Source: an uncultured Bacteroidota bacterium
GTDB taxonomy: Bacteria > Bacteroidota > Bacteroidia > B-17B0 > Aurantibacillaceae
Reading direction: 5' to 3'
Assembly (NCBI GenBank): GCA_903834765.1
Contig: CAILKE010000057.1
Coordinates: forward strand, 18,726-82,725
DNA length: 64,000 nt
Each line of letters starts with the position of its first letter. Positions within the stretch are counted from its first letter, which is position 1. Both the position numbers and the translations under genes were made by a program. Positions 18,788 through 28,259 of this stretch are shown here, piece by piece. The notes beneath the pieces are model-generated. The model was not told where the DNA came from. It saw only the letters and a program-made list of their open reading frames with translations, and did not search any database.

Positions 18788-20164
18788 ATGGCTAAAACCA
18801 AAATAGCATACTTCTGTCAAAGTTGTGGTGCGCAGGCAGATAAATGGGCTGGTAAATGCAACAGTTGCGGCAGTTGGAATACCATCGTCGAAGAAGTTGT
18901 TCATAAAGAAACTAAAAATAACCGTTTACAAGTTTTTGCAAAAAACGAAAAAGGCGCTTCGAATAAATCTATTTTATTACAAGACGTTGGTTCCATAGAG
19001 CATCCTCGAATTCCAGTTGCTGGCAAAGAACTTACGCGCGTATTGGGCGGCGGCATAGTTCCTGGCAGTTTAGTGTTGTTTGGAGGAGAACCGGGTATTG
19101 GTAAATCTACCTTGATGCTGCAGGTAGCTTTGCGTTTAAAGCATTTGAAAATTTTATATGTCAGCGGCGAAGAAAGTGAACAGCAAATTAAAATGCGTGC
19201 TGATCGAATTGGCATTACAACTGAGAATTGTTTTATCCTTCAAGAAACCAATACTCAAAATATTTTTTTACAAATTAATGAAGTTCAACCCCAGTTGGTG
19301 ATTATCGATTCTATACAAACTTTACATACGAGTTTTATTGATAGCAGTCCCGGAAGCGTAAGTCAGGTGCGGGAGTGTGCCGCTGAATTTTTGCGTTTTG
19401 CTAAGGAAACCAATGTGCCTGTGTTTATGATAGGACATATTACTAAAGACGGAACATTGGCAGGACCAAAAGTTTTGGAACACATGGTGGATACCGTTTT
19501 GCAATTTGAAGGAGACCGAAATCATGTGTATCGTTTATTACGTGCTACTAAAAACCGTTTCGGAAGCACGAATGAATTAGGTATTTATGAAATGCATGGT
19601 TCTGGTTTAAGAGAAGTAAATAATCCCTCAGAAATATTAATCACAAGTAGAGATACACCTACAAGTGGCGTTGCTATTTCTGCAACTCTTGAAGGAAATC
19701 GTCCGATGTTGATTGAAACACAAGCGCTCGTTAGTACTGCTGCTTACGGCACGCCACAACGATCAGCTACAGGCTTTGATTTAAGACGTTTATCTATGTT
19801 GTTGGCAGTACTCGAAAAACGTTGTGGTTTTAGGCTTGGTGCAAAAGATGTATTTATCAATATCGCTGGTGGCATTAAAGTAGAAGATCCAGGATTAGAT
19901 TTAGCTTTAGTATGTGGTATTTTATCGAGTAACGAAGATTTACCAATTCCACAAAACGTTTGTTTTGCTGGAGAAGTTGGATTAACGGGAGAGATACGTC
20001 CAGTAAGTAGGATTGATCAACGCATACATGAAGCACAAAAATTAGGCTTTGAAAAAATATACATATCTTCGTATAACCAAAAAGGATTAGACTTAAAACA
20101 GTTTTCTATTAAAATAATTACTGTTTCAAAAATGGAAGAAGTATTTACGAATCTATTTGGTTAA
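18788..20164 (+). CDS. radA: DNA repair protein RadA (Sms)
   Basis: 458 residues, normal length. The N-terminal zinc finger has Cys10, Cys13, Cys24 and Cys27. The RecA-like ATPase has Walker A at 99-108 (GGEPGIGKST), LVIIDSIQTL as Walker B, and the RadA-specific ATKNRFGSTNELG motif. The C-terminal Lon-protease-like domain lies from about 320 (LRRLSMLLAVLEKRCG ... FAGEVGLTGEIRPV), as in all RadA. It is a DnaB-like helicase that promotes branch migration in recombinational repair. Twenty bases downstream on the same strand is the TPR-SpoIIE gene, possibly co-transcribed but not obviously related. Confidence 0.96.
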   Translation: MAKTKIAYFCQSCGAQADKWAGKCNSCGSWNTIVEEVVHKETKNNRLQVFAKNEKGASNKSILLQDVGSIEHPRIPVAGKELTRVLGGGIVPGSLVLFGGEPGIGKSTLMLQVALRLKHLKILYVSGEESEQQIKMRADRIGITTENCFILQETNTQNIFLQINEVQPQLVIIDSIQTLHTSFIDSSPGSVSQVRECAAEFLRFAKETNVPVFMIGHITKDGTLAGPKVLEHMVDTVLQFEGDRNHVYRLLRATKNRFGSTNELGIYEMHGSGLREVNNPSEILITSRDTPTSGVAISATLEGNRPMLIETQALVSTAAYGTPQRSATGFDLRRLSMLLAVLEKRCGFRLGAKDVFINIAGGIKVEDPGLDLALVCGILSSNEDLPIPQNVCFAGEVGLTGEIRPVSRIDQRIHEAQKLGFEKIYISSYNQKGLDLKQFSIKIITVSKMEEVFTNLFG

Positions 20165-20183
20165 TGCTTGATGCTAATATAAA

Positions 20184-22316
20184 ATGAGATTAAGTTTCGT
20201 ATTAATAATTTTAATTGGACAAATCGTATTTGCTCAAAATACAGATAGCTTAAGATCAGCCCTGAAAAATGTTAAGCAGGATACTACTCGCGTTAAATTA
20301 ATTAAAGAAATAGGAGAAGCAGAATCTATTTTTAGGATTGGATATTGGGATACGTTAAGAAGAGAATGCGAAAAGCTCCTTATTAAATGTCCTCCATCAG
20401 AGAAACTATTTTATCAGAAACAATTAGCCTATGCTTTAAACAATATAGGTTATGTCGCCGACGAAAATGGCGATATGCAAAAAGCTTTAGAGTATTATAA
20501 TAAAAGCTTAAAAATTCAGGAAATCATTCAAGATAACATTGGCTTAGCAAGATCATTAAATAATATTGGAAGTATTTATGAAAATTTTGGAGACATAACT
20601 AAATCGCTTGAATACTACCACAAAAGTTTAAAAGTGCGAGAAGACATTCATGATGAAAGAGGTGTAGCTGCTTGTTTAAATAATATAGGTTTGGTCTATT
20701 ACAAACAGAAGTTTTTTTTGAAGGCTTCGACCTCTTATTTTAAAGCGTTGAACATTCTTGAAAAAATAAATAATATTGATTTTAAAGCAATAGTAATTTC
20801 TAATATAGGTCTTGTTTACAAAGAACAAAAGAACTATGAGAGTGCCCTTAATTATTTTCAAAGAGCTAGGTTATTACAAGAAAGCATACATGATGAATTT
20901 AATTTATTTGGATCGCTTAATAATATTGGAACCATATACGAAAAACAATATAATTACACTTTGGCATTGGAGTATTTTGATAAAAATTTAGCGTTGTGTG
21001 AAAAGATAAAATATAAAAAGGGAATTGCTGTATCATTATGTAACATAAGTGATATTTTTTTTAAAACTAGTAATTTAAATGAAGCTCACGTTAAAGCAAA
21101 ATTGAGTTTACAATTATTTCAAGAGTTGGGATTTCCTGATTACATTAGTAATGTCAGTCATTTGTTAAGCGAGATTTACGAGAAGAAAGGAAACTATAAG
21201 GATGCATATCTCATGCAAGTTCTTTATAAAAAAATGGCAGATAGCACCAATAATGATGTTAATCGAAAGGCCTTAATTCAAAGAGATTTGCAATATACAT
21301 TTGAGAAAAAGGTAATTGCTGATAGTTTAAAAGTAGAAGAAGAACGAAAGGTGTTTAGTGTAGAAATAAAACACGAAAAAAATCAACGCTATTATTTATA
21401 TGGCGGAGTAGCCTTATTACTTCTTTTTTCAGGTTTTATATTTAATCGATTTAAAGTCACTCAAAAACAAAATCTAATAATTAATAATCAAAAACTGGAA
21501 GTAGAATTAAAAAATGAAGAAGTTATCCTTCAAAAAGAGCTTGTAGAAGTAAAACAAAAAGAAATTATTGATAGTATTAATTATGCCAAACGCATTCAGC
21601 AAGCTGTTTTGACAGGTGAAGATGTTTGGAGCAAAATATCTAAAGAGCATTTTATATTATTTAAACCGAAAGATATAGTAAGTGGCGATTTTTATTGGGC
21701 ATATAATACTCCTAATGGTCGCTCAGTGTTTGCATTAGCAGATTGCACAGGGCATGGCGTGCCAGGAGGTTTTATGAGTATGCTTGGTAATAGTTTTTTA
21801 AACGAAATCGTCGTTGAAAATAAAATTTTTAAAGCTAATGAGATCTTAAACAGACTGCGGTCTAAAGTGATAGCAGCATTGGAACAAAAAGGACAAACAG
21901 AGCAAAAAGACGGAATGGATATTTCCCTTTGCGTTTGGAATAAGATGGACAATACTCTTGAATTTGCTGGCGCTAATAATCCTTTATGGCTTTTAAGAGG
22001 AAGAGAAATACTTGAATATAAAGCCGATAAAATGCCTATAGGCACTTATTTAGAAATTGAAAAACCTTTTGTAAGTATTACGATTCAACTACAACAAGGC
22101 GATATTTTATATTTAAGTACAGATGGTTATGCAGATCAGTTTGGAGGACCTAAAGGAAAGAAATTTAAATACAATGCGCTACTCGAAATGCTGATGAAAA
22201 ATAGCATTCTTGAAATGGGAATTCAAAAAACAAAATTAGAGGAAGCCTTCGTAGCTTGGAAAAACAAACATGACCAAGTAGATGACGTAGCAGTGATTGG
22301 AGTGAAAGTTATTTAA
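20184..22316 (+). CDS. TPR-containing SpoIIE/PP2C-type serine/threonine phosphatase
   Basis: 710 residues. A signal peptide (about 1-17) is followed by an array of about six to eight tetratricopeptide repeats (NNIGYVADENGDMQKALEYY and relatives, ~75-330). A transmembrane segment (YYLYGGVALLLLFSGFIF, ~403) leads to a coiled coil (LEVELKNEEVILQKELVEV) and the SpoIIE phosphatase domain (~480-710). The phosphatase has FKPKDIVSGDFYW, ADCTGHGVPGGFMSMLG, KDGMDISLC, STDGYADQFGG and DDVAVIGV, with the metal-binding aspartates intact. The layout indicates a periplasmic TPR sensor coupled through the membrane to a cytosolic phosphatase, which in this group usually acts on anti-sigma-antagonist-like switches. 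The target is unknown. A shorter paralogue lies at 29287-30348. Confidence 0.88.
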   Translation: MRLSFVLIILIGQIVFAQNTDSLRSALKNVKQDTTRVKLIKEIGEAESIFRIGYWDTLRRECEKLLIKCPPSEKLFYQKQLAYALNNIGYVADENGDMQKALEYYNKSLKIQEIIQDNIGLARSLNNIGSIYENFGDITKSLEYYHKSLKVREDIHDERGVAACLNNIGLVYYKQKFFLKASTSYFKALNILEKINNIDFKAIVISNIGLVYKEQKNYESALNYFQRARLLQESIHDEFNLFGSLNNIGTIYEKQYNYTLALEYFDKNLALCEKIKYKKGIAVSLCNISDIFFKTSNLNEAHVKAKLSLQLFQELGFPDYISNVSHLLSEIYEKKGNYKDAYLMQVLYKKMADSTNNDVNRKALIQRDLQYTFEKKVIADSLKVEEERKVFSVEIKHEKNQRYYLYGGVALLLLFSGFIFNRFKVTQKQNLIINNQKLEVELKNEEVILQKELVEVKQKEIIDSINYAKRIQQAVLTGEDVWSKISKEHFILFKPKDIVSGDFYWAYNTPNGRSVFALADCTGHGVPGGFMSMLGNSFLNEIVVENKIFKANEILNRLRSKVIAALEQKGQTEQKDGMDISLCVWNKMDNTLEFAGANNPLWLLRGREILEYKADKMPIGTYLEIEKPFVSITIQLQQGDILYLSTDGYADQFGGPKGKKFKYNALLEMLMKNSILEMGIQKTKLEEAFVAWKNKHDQVDDVAVIGVKVI

Positions 22317-22352
22317 TTTATTTTTTACTGAATTAGTTTAATACCTCATAAT

Positions 22353-23141
22353 CTACAAACAACCCGTTCTTCCGCCATCTACAGGTAAATTAATGCCATT
22401 GATGTAAGATGCAGCAGGTGATGCTAAAAAAGCCACCGCATTCGCAATTTCTGAAGCTTCAGCAAAACGTCCCATTGGTATTTCCGAAATCATCTCGCTA
22501 GTAACTGAATCAACAGCATGACCTGTTTTAGTCGATTTATTTTCAATAATATTTTGTAAACGAACCGTTGCTGTTGCTCCTGGTAATACATTATTGACGG
22601 TGATGTTAAATTTACCAAATTCATTGGCTAAGGTTTTACTCCAATTAGCTACTGCTGCTCTAATCGTATTTGATACACCTAAATTTGCTAGTGGTAATTT
22701 AACTGAGGTAGAAATAATATTGATGATACGTCCGTATTTGGCTATTTTCATGCCTTCTACGCAGGCTTGTGCTAAAATATGATTGCAGATTAAATGATTA
22801 TTAAACGCTGATAAAAATTCTTCAGGTTTTGCAGAAGCAATTGGCCCCGCTGGTGGCCCGCCTGTATTATTAACTAAAATATGTACAATCGGTTGGCGTT
22901 GAAGATATGCTTCTATTAATGTTTTTAACTCTTCCGGCTTACTAAAATCAACACACACATAGCCGTGTAATTGACCAGCTTCTGTGCTTAATTCTTGTTT
23001 TGTTTTTTTAAGAGCTTCTTCATTTCGAGCAATTAATGTTACGCTAGCGCCCAAATTAGCTAATTCCATAGCGATAGCTTTACCAATGCCTTGTGTACTG
23101 CCGCAAACGATAGCTTGTTTATGTTTTAAATCAATATTCAT
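22353..23141 (-). CDS. Short-chain dehydrogenase/reductase with non-canonical active site
   Basis: 262 residues with a Rossmann fold: the cofactor motif is GSTQGIGKAIA (14-24), NNTGG follows the fourth strand, and the tail is FLASPAASYINGINLPVDGG as in FabG-like SDRs. The catalytic serine strand is IINIISTSVK, but where most SDRs have YxxxK this protein reads SNTIRAAV, so Tyr and Lys are replaced by Ser and Arg. A subgroup of FabG-like SDRs with this substitution is known and its activity is unclear. I therefore call the fold, not a reaction. The gene is transcribed toward the SpoIIE gene; its downstream neighbour's stop is 36 bases away. Confidence 0.85.
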   Translation of the reverse strand: MNIDLKHKQAIVCGSTQGIGKAIAMELANLGASVTLIARNEEALKKTKQELSTEAGQLHGYVCVDFSKPEELKTLIEAYLQRQPIVHILVNNTGGPPAGPIASAKPEEFLSAFNNHLICNHILAQACVEGMKIAKYGRIINIISTSVKLPLANLGVSNTIRAAVANWSKTLANEFGKFNITVNNVLPGATATVRLQNIIENKSTKTGHAVDSVTSEMISEIPMGRFAEASEIANAVAFLASPAASYINGINLPVDGGRTGCL

Positions 23142-23173
23142 GTTTAATGTATAATGTAGGTTAAAGAATGTTT

Positions 23174-24196
23174 TTACAACTTTACAAATTTGATTTTTTT
23201 ACTAATTCCACCCTCTTTCAATTCGATGAAGTAAATACCTGCATCAAGATTAGCCGTTTCAAGGTTTAAGCGATTAATTCCAATTGTTGCATGTATTTGA
23301 GTTGTTAAATTTTCTTTTCCAAACACATCGTAAATTGCAATTGATAATGTGGTTTCTGTTTTTGCTAAATAATTTAAAGTAAGGTTATCAAAAGTAGGAT
23401 TTGGGAATAAACTAATATTCATCACATTCTGTAATTCTTGTAGCCCAACTGTATTAACGACAGTAAAATTATCCATGCAAAAATAAGCAGGTGTATTTAT
23501 CCCGTAAATTCCTGTATCACTTGATTTCATTGTTATAAGAATACTATCAGATATAGGTAGATTAGCGCAAAATACATATTGCCAATTGTTCTGAATAAAA
23601 TCATTTGCAGTCCCAGCTGAGCGATAATCTGCTAAATAATGCTCCACACTGTCATTTAATAGTATTCCATTTCTGAAAGGGCGAACAATTAATTTAAACC
23701 AATCGGGATAAGTGCCTTGAGGTAAACCAGAGTGAGTGCCTGTGGTATCGCCAAATTTTCGAGAAAAACTATTGCCGTTTTTAATTGATTTATAGGCAAA
23801 GGTAGTGTTAGTTACAAAAAAACCTGATAAAGAAAGAGCGTTGGAATTCATTTTAATAATTGCGCTGTCTTTTACGGTAACATAAGAAGAGCCATTAAAT
23901 GCTCCATTAGTTATACTACCATATAAATTTGTATATGTGCCGTTGGCAGTATCTTTTACGTTAGTAAAAGCAGAGCCAGATTTCCAATAGCCGCCAAATG
24001 CTGTATCCCAATGGTAACGAAAGGTTGCAAATGGAGTTGATCCTGAAGTTTGCCAATCATCAGTCGTAGTGTTTTTATAAAACGAATTTGGAGTTAACGA
24101 AAAGGTAGCGCCATCAAAGTTTTCGGTAAGTTGAGCTAATGACGTAAAGGTTGATGCCATACAACAGATAAAGGCAAGGGTAGCTATTTTTTTCAT
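23174..24196 (-). CDS. DUF4465 family secreted protein with type IX sorting domain
   Basis: 340 residues from the ATG at 24196, chosen because it gives a clean signal peptide (MKKIATLAFICCMASTFTSLAQ) and lies 24 bases after a TAACTTTG -7 box that would fall inside a longer version. The body matches DUF4465: ENFDGATFSLTPNSFY, then WGYSN-like alternatives (FGGYWKSGSAFTNVKD), ITNGAFNGSSYVTVKDS and VEHYLADYR. The C-terminal ~75 residues are a T9SS domain (ISLFPNPTFDNLTLNY ... DAGIYFIELKEGGISKKIKFVKL). Some DUF4465-type surface proteins of gut Bacteroides bind vitamin B12. Whether this one does is untested, and no cobalamin riboswitch is visible upstream. Confidence 0.82.
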   Translation of the reverse strand: MKKIATLAFICCMASTFTSLAQLTENFDGATFSLTPNSFYKNTTTDDWQTSGSTPFATFRYHWDTAFGGYWKSGSAFTNVKDTANGTYTNLYGSITNGAFNGSSYVTVKDSAIIKMNSNALSLSGFFVTNTTFAYKSIKNGNSFSRKFGDTTGTHSGLPQGTYPDWFKLIVRPFRNGILLNDSVEHYLADYRSAGTANDFIQNNWQYVFCANLPISDSILITMKSSDTGIYGINTPAYFCMDNFTVVNTVGLQELQNVMNISLFPNPTFDNLTLNYLAKTETTLSIAIYDVFGKENLTTQIHATIGINRLNLETANLDAGIYFIELKEGGISKKIKFVKL

Positions 24197-24220
24197 AGAT
24201 GATTCTTTATAAAGAGGTTT

Positions 24221-24228
24221 CAAAGTTA
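24221..24228 (-). promoter_or_regulatory. Candidate -7 box TAACTTTG for the DUF4465 gene
   Basis: On the minus strand TAACTTTG fits TAnnTTTG and ends 24 bases before the ATG at 24196. No TTTG is clear at -33. The box supports the shorter start over an ATG at 24223. Confidence 0.4.
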
Positions 24229-24403
24229 CTAAAATAGTTGGCAGAAAAAATTCCTTCCTAAAATGGTAAAATAAAAGCGTTTAAAGCCTTTTGTCAAATA
24301 CTAAAGTGATAATGCTCATTTGGAGACCTCACATAATAAATTAGATTTGAAAAAGAATATTGCTTTAAAAACCAGAATATTAAACCTTTATTAATTTAGA
24401 AGA

Positions 24404-24859
24404 ATGAAATCATACAAGGTATTTTTGTGGACTACACTCTTGCTTTCAGGTATTATTTTGATAATGAATTTAAACAATAGCAATAATACTATAGATATTA
24501 GCATTCACGATACCTACATAATAATTGCAAAATTTCAGGTATGGCTCGGATTGACCCTATTTTTAGCTGGATTAACCTTTGTTTATTACATATTAAATAA
24601 ATTTAATCGAGCACCTATTGCGTTTTTGATAATCTTACATTATTTAATGACTGTAGCGCCTATAGTCATAATACCAATTTGCATAAACCAAGAGCAAAGA
24701 ACACTTAATCGTTATACCCCAACTTCATTTTATGCAGAATTAAATAATGGCTTAGTTTTAACAAAAATAATTTTAGCATTGATCCTTATATTTTTCGTTG
24801 GTCAATTGCTGTTTATTATAAATATTGCGATTAGTAAAAAAAGGATGCCGATTAATTAA
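24404..24859 (+). CDS. Small membrane protein resembling a fragment of heme-copper oxidase subunit I
   Basis: 151 residues with four hydrophobic segments (about 7-22, 43-65, 74-92 and 121-145). The stretch DISIHDTYIIIAKFQVWLG recalls the V-D-x-H-x-H-D-T-Y-Y-V-V-A-H-F-H segment of cytochrome oxidase subunit I, but the paired histidines that hold heme and copper are not kept (HDTYIIIAKFQ instead of HDTYxVVAHFH). It is far too short for a catalytic subunit. It is therefore a membrane protein that may descend from that fold; function unknown. It is probably monocistronic; a hairpin follows at 24948. Confidence 0.6.
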   Translation: MKSYKVFLWTTLLLSGIILIMNLNNSNNTIDISIHDTYIIIAKFQVWLGLTLFLAGLTFVYYILNKFNRAPIAFLIILHYLMTVAPIVIIPICINQEQRTLNRYTPTSFYAELNNGLVLTKIILALILIFFVGQLLFIINIAISKKRMPIN

Positions 24860-24947
24860 TCCTATGATAGCTGATAAAGCTGCATTTCTTAAACAATTAC
24901 ATACTTTTAGCGTTATATTTTCGTTATAAACGGTAAAATTAATATTT

Positions 24948-24977
24948 AGGAAACTTAAAAATGAAAATAAGTTTCCT
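24948..24977 (+). promoter_or_regulatory. Hairpin upstream of the TonB receptor gene
   Basis: AGGAAACTT (24948-24956) and AAGTTTCCT (24969-24977) form a 9-base-pair stem with a 12-base loop. No T-run follows it on the plus strand. It lies 89 bases after the 24404-24859 gene and 28 bases before the receptor ATG, so it could end the former transcript or act in the receptor's leader. Confidence 0.4.
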
Positions 24978-25004
24978 ACATTTATTGCCTCAAATAAACA
25001 TGAT

Positions 25005-27359
25005 ATGAAAAAAATTATTTTACTATTTTTTATTTATGCTAACCTCTGCATTATTGCTCAAGAAAAATTCACCATCAGTGGTTATTTGAAGGACGCTAAA
25101 AACGGAGAGGCTTTAATTGGCGTAACTGTTTATAAAAAGAATTCACAGCTAGCGACAAACACCAATGCTTATGGTTTTTATTCATTAACACTTCCTAAAG
25201 GACAGGATACTGTTGTGTTTTCTTATGTTGGATATAAAACATTATTGCTACCTATTAATCTTGTTGCTAATCAAACTATTAGTAATGAATTAGCTGAAGA
25301 AGGAAAGGAATTAGCTGAGGTTGAAGTATCATCAGAGAAAGATGATAAAAATATTACTAGTATGGAAATGAGCGTATCTAAATTAGATATTAAACAAATT
25401 CAAAAAATGCCTGCTTTATTTGGAGAGGTTGATATTATTAAAAGTATACAATTATTGCCAGGTGTTACCACTGTTGGTGAAGGCGCCAGTGGATTTAATG
25501 TTCGAGGTGGTAACATCGATCAAAATTTAGTGTTGATGGATGAAGCGCCAGTATATAATTCATCCCATTTATTTGGTTTCTTTTCTGTGTTTAATCCGGA
25601 TGCTGTTAAAGATGTTAAATTGATTAAAGGTGGAATTCCTGCTCAATACGGTGGTAGAGCATCTTCTATTTTAGATATTAGAATGAAAGAAGGAAATAAT
25701 AAAAAAATAGAAGTGAATGCTGGGCTTGGTACTATTTTTAGTCGTTTATCTATTGAGGCCCCAATTTTAAAAGACAAAGCCTCCTTTATAGTTGCCGCGC
25801 GTCGCAGTTACATAGATGTGTTGGCAAAGCCATTCATTGCTAATCAAGCGGGATTAAAAGATGCTAAATTTTATTTTTATGATTTGACAGCTAAATTCAA
25901 TTGGCGTATTAATGATAAGAATACAGTCTTTGCTAGCGGTTATTTTGGTAGAGATGTATTTGGCGCAGGCTTTAAATTTAATTGGGGAAATAGTACTGCT
26001 ACATTGCGTTGGAATCATATTTTCAACAGTAAGTTATTCATGAATTTATCTTCGTTTTATAGTAATTATCAATATAATTTAGGTTTTACAAGCGATGGCA
26101 ATGGACAAAAATTTGATTGGACATCCAATATTATTAATTATAGTGCGAAGCCTGATTTCACTTACTATTTAAATAGTAAAAACACCATTAAATTTGGAGC
26201 TCAAGCCATATTATTTATCTTTAATCCAGGAGAAGCTATTCTTACAACAGCAGATGGCGTTGTAAATAATATTAGTTCTCCAAATCAATATGGTGTTGAG
26301 TATGCAGGATATATTGATAATGAACATAAATTGAATAGCCGCTTAAGTATTCAATATGGATTGCGTTGGTCTTTTTTTAATTACATCGGACAAGGAACAA
26401 AGTATACCTATCGCGACACTATTCCCAATGAGAGCAAGCCTTTAGCCAAGGAAGAAAAAATTACCAATAATCAAACTATTGCTGCTTATAATAATCCAGA
26501 GCCACGCTTAGCTGTTAATTATACAATTAATGATAAGAGTTCTATTAAATTAGGTTATAACCGTATGTCGCAATACCTGCACATTGTGTCTAATACTGCT
26601 GCATCAACGCCCTTAGATATTTATACGCCTGTAACTAATAATATTAAGCCATTAATTTCTGATCAAATCACATTGGGTTATTTCAGAAATTTTAAAGATA
26701 ATATGTTTGAAGCTTCTGCTGAAATTTATTATAAAGATTTACAAAATCAATTGGATTACGTTGATAATGCTAATCTTTTGTTAAATAAATATATAGAAGC
26801 TGATTTGGTTCAAGGTAGAGGCAGAGCTTATGGAATGGAACTATACTTGAAAAAAGCAAAAGGAAAATTAAATGGTTGGATAAGTTATACGTTATCTAAA
26901 ACAGAGCGTCAGGTGCTTGGAATAAGTAATGGCGATTGGTTTTTATCTAAGTATGATAGAACACATAATTTAAATACGGTTTTAATTTTTGATTTAAATA
27001 AGCGTTGGAGTTTTTCTGCTAATTTTATATATCAAACTGGTACTCCTGCTACTTTCCCTACAGCTAAGTTAGAAATACAAGGATATGTAATTCCTTATAA
27101 TACAGATGGTACACGTAATAATTATCGCAATGCATCTTACAATCGTTTAGATATAGGTATCACTTACAACTTTAAAAAGAATGAAACAAAAAAACGCAAA
27201 CAATCTTTGGTATTAAGTGTATACAATGTGTACAACCGCAGAAATACATTCTCTACTTATTTTAGAAATAATCCTGATTATCCAGTAAATACAGAGGCTG
27301 TAAGGTATTCGGTAATTGGTTCTATCATTCCGGCTATTACGTATAATTTAAAATTCTAA
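25005..27359 (+). CDS. TonB-dependent outer-membrane receptor with carboxypeptidase-like regulatory domain
   Basis: 784 residues. A signal peptide (~1-19) is followed by a CarboxypepD_reg-like beta domain (TISGYLKDAKNGEALIGVTV ... VVFSYVGYKT, 22-90). The plug domain follows (MPALFGEVDIIKSIQLLPGV, GASGFNVRGGNIDQNLVLMDEAPVYN, FNPDAVKDVKLIKGGIPAQYGGR, ~130-215). The rest is a beta-barrel ending in aromatic-rich strands and a terminal Phe (ITYNLKF). It imports an unknown ligand across the outer membrane with TonB energy. The DUF4249 lipoprotein gene begins 36 bases downstream; this receptor/DUF4249 pairing recurs in Bacteroidota and suggests a substrate-capture complex, by analogy with SusC/SusD-like systems, though DUF4249 is not SusD. 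Confidence 0.92.
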   Translation: MKKIILLFFIYANLCIIAQEKFTISGYLKDAKNGEALIGVTVYKKNSQLATNTNAYGFYSLTLPKGQDTVVFSYVGYKTLLLPINLVANQTISNELAEEGKELAEVEVSSEKDDKNITSMEMSVSKLDIKQIQKMPALFGEVDIIKSIQLLPGVTTVGEGASGFNVRGGNIDQNLVLMDEAPVYNSSHLFGFFSVFNPDAVKDVKLIKGGIPAQYGGRASSILDIRMKEGNNKKIEVNAGLGTIFSRLSIEAPILKDKASFIVAARRSYIDVLAKPFIANQAGLKDAKFYFYDLTAKFNWRINDKNTVFASGYFGRDVFGAGFKFNWGNSTATLRWNHIFNSKLFMNLSSFYSNYQYNLGFTSDGNGQKFDWTSNIINYSAKPDFTYYLNSKNTIKFGAQAILFIFNPGEAILTTADGVVNNISSPNQYGVEYAGYIDNEHKLNSRLSIQYGLRWSFFNYIGQGTKYTYRDTIPNESKPLAKEEKITNNQTIAAYNNPEPRLAVNYTINDKSSIKLGYNRMSQYLHIVSNTAASTPLDIYTPVTNNIKPLISDQITLGYFRNFKDNMFEASAEIYYKDLQNQLDYVDNANLLLNKYIEADLVQGRGRAYGMELYLKKAKGKLNGWISYTLSKTERQVLGISNGDWFLSKYDRTHNLNTVLIFDLNKRWSFSANFIYQTGTPATFPTAKLEIQGYVIPYNTDGTRNNYRNASYNRLDIGITYNFKKNETKKRKQSLVLSVYNVYNRRNTFSTYFRNNPDYPVNTEAVRYSVIGSIIPAITYNLKF

Positions 27360-27395
27360 TATAAAAAATTATAAAAAACTAAATTCATAACTACA

Positions 27396-28259
27396 ATGAA
27401 AGCTATTAAATTATTATTTTCTATACTAACGGTTATCTCCTTTACATCTTGTGAGGATGTGGTACAAGTTAAATTGGATTCAGGCGCTCCTATGATTACC
27501 ATTGATGCTTTTGTGAATGATATGCGTCAAGCGCAAACTATTCGTTTAACCTATTCCGATAATTATTTTAGTCAAAAGGCTAATAGTCCTATTGCTGGCG
27601 CAACGGTGATTGTTAAAGATGTTACTTCAGGACAATCGTACAATTTTACCGATAATACCAATGGTAATTACGTGTTCAATTTAGCAAATACAGATACAAT
27701 TGGTCGAGTAGGTCATACCTATGAATTAACAGTAACGCATCAAGGAAATGTATATAATGCCACTACTGCCATGTATAGAACAACTTCAGTTGATAGTATT
27801 GTTGTTAAATACAAAGAAGAAGGAGCATTTGGAACTAAGGCAGGTTACGATTTATTTTTTATTGGAAAAGACCCTGTTGGTCCTATACCTGATTATTTTT
27901 GGGTTAAATCTTACCGAAACGGCGTGTTTTATAACAAAGGACTTGACATCAATATTACCATGGATGGCGCTAATGGTGCAGGTTCTGACGGACTAATTTT
28001 TATTCCGCCTATTGCTAATGGCATTGTTCCTCGTGGCGAACGTTTTGATAAGTATGATATGTGTCGTGTTGAAATTCATTCACTTTCTGAACAAGCTTAT
28101 AATTTTTTAACTCAGGTACAAGCACAAACTACTAACTCAGGCTTATTTGCAACAACACCTGAAAATGTAAAAACAAATATTACAACTACCTCTACTGTTA
28201 AAGTTGTAGGATGGTTTAATATGGCTGCCGTTAATTGGAGACAGCAGATTGCGGAGTAG
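27396..28259 (+). CDS. DUF4249 domain lipoprotein, partner of the TonB receptor
   Basis: 287 residues. The signal peptide ends in a lipobox (ISFTSC|EDV), so the protein is lipid-anchored, probably at the outer membrane. The body fits DUF4249: ITIDAFVNDMRQAQTIRLTYSDNYF, AGATVIVKDVTSGQSYNFTD, GRVGHTYELTVTH and a C-terminal QAYNFLTQVQAQTTN ... VKVVGWFNMAA. It lies in a two-gene unit with the receptor at 25005, which supports a joint role in binding or uptake of the same unknown ligand at the cell surface. Function is inferred only from the pairing. Confidence 0.85.
   Translation: MKAIKLLFSILTVISFTSCEDVVQVKLDSGAPMITIDAFVNDMRQAQTIRLTYSDNYFSQKANSPIAGATVIVKDVTSGQSYNFTDNTNGNYVFNLANTDTIGRVGHTYELTVTHQGNVYNATTAMYRTTSVDSIVVKYKEEGAFGTKAGYDLFFIGKDPVGPIPDYFWVKSYRNGVFYNKGLDINITMDGANGAGSDGLIFIPPIANGIVPRGERFDKYDMCRVEIHSLSEQAYNFLTQVQAQTTNSGLFATTPENVKTNITTTSTVKVVGWFNMAAVNWRQQIAE

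Noticed and set aside
24948..24977. Hairpin upstream of the TonB receptor as a cobalamin riboswitch
   Set aside because: None of the B12-box sequence is present and the leader is too short.
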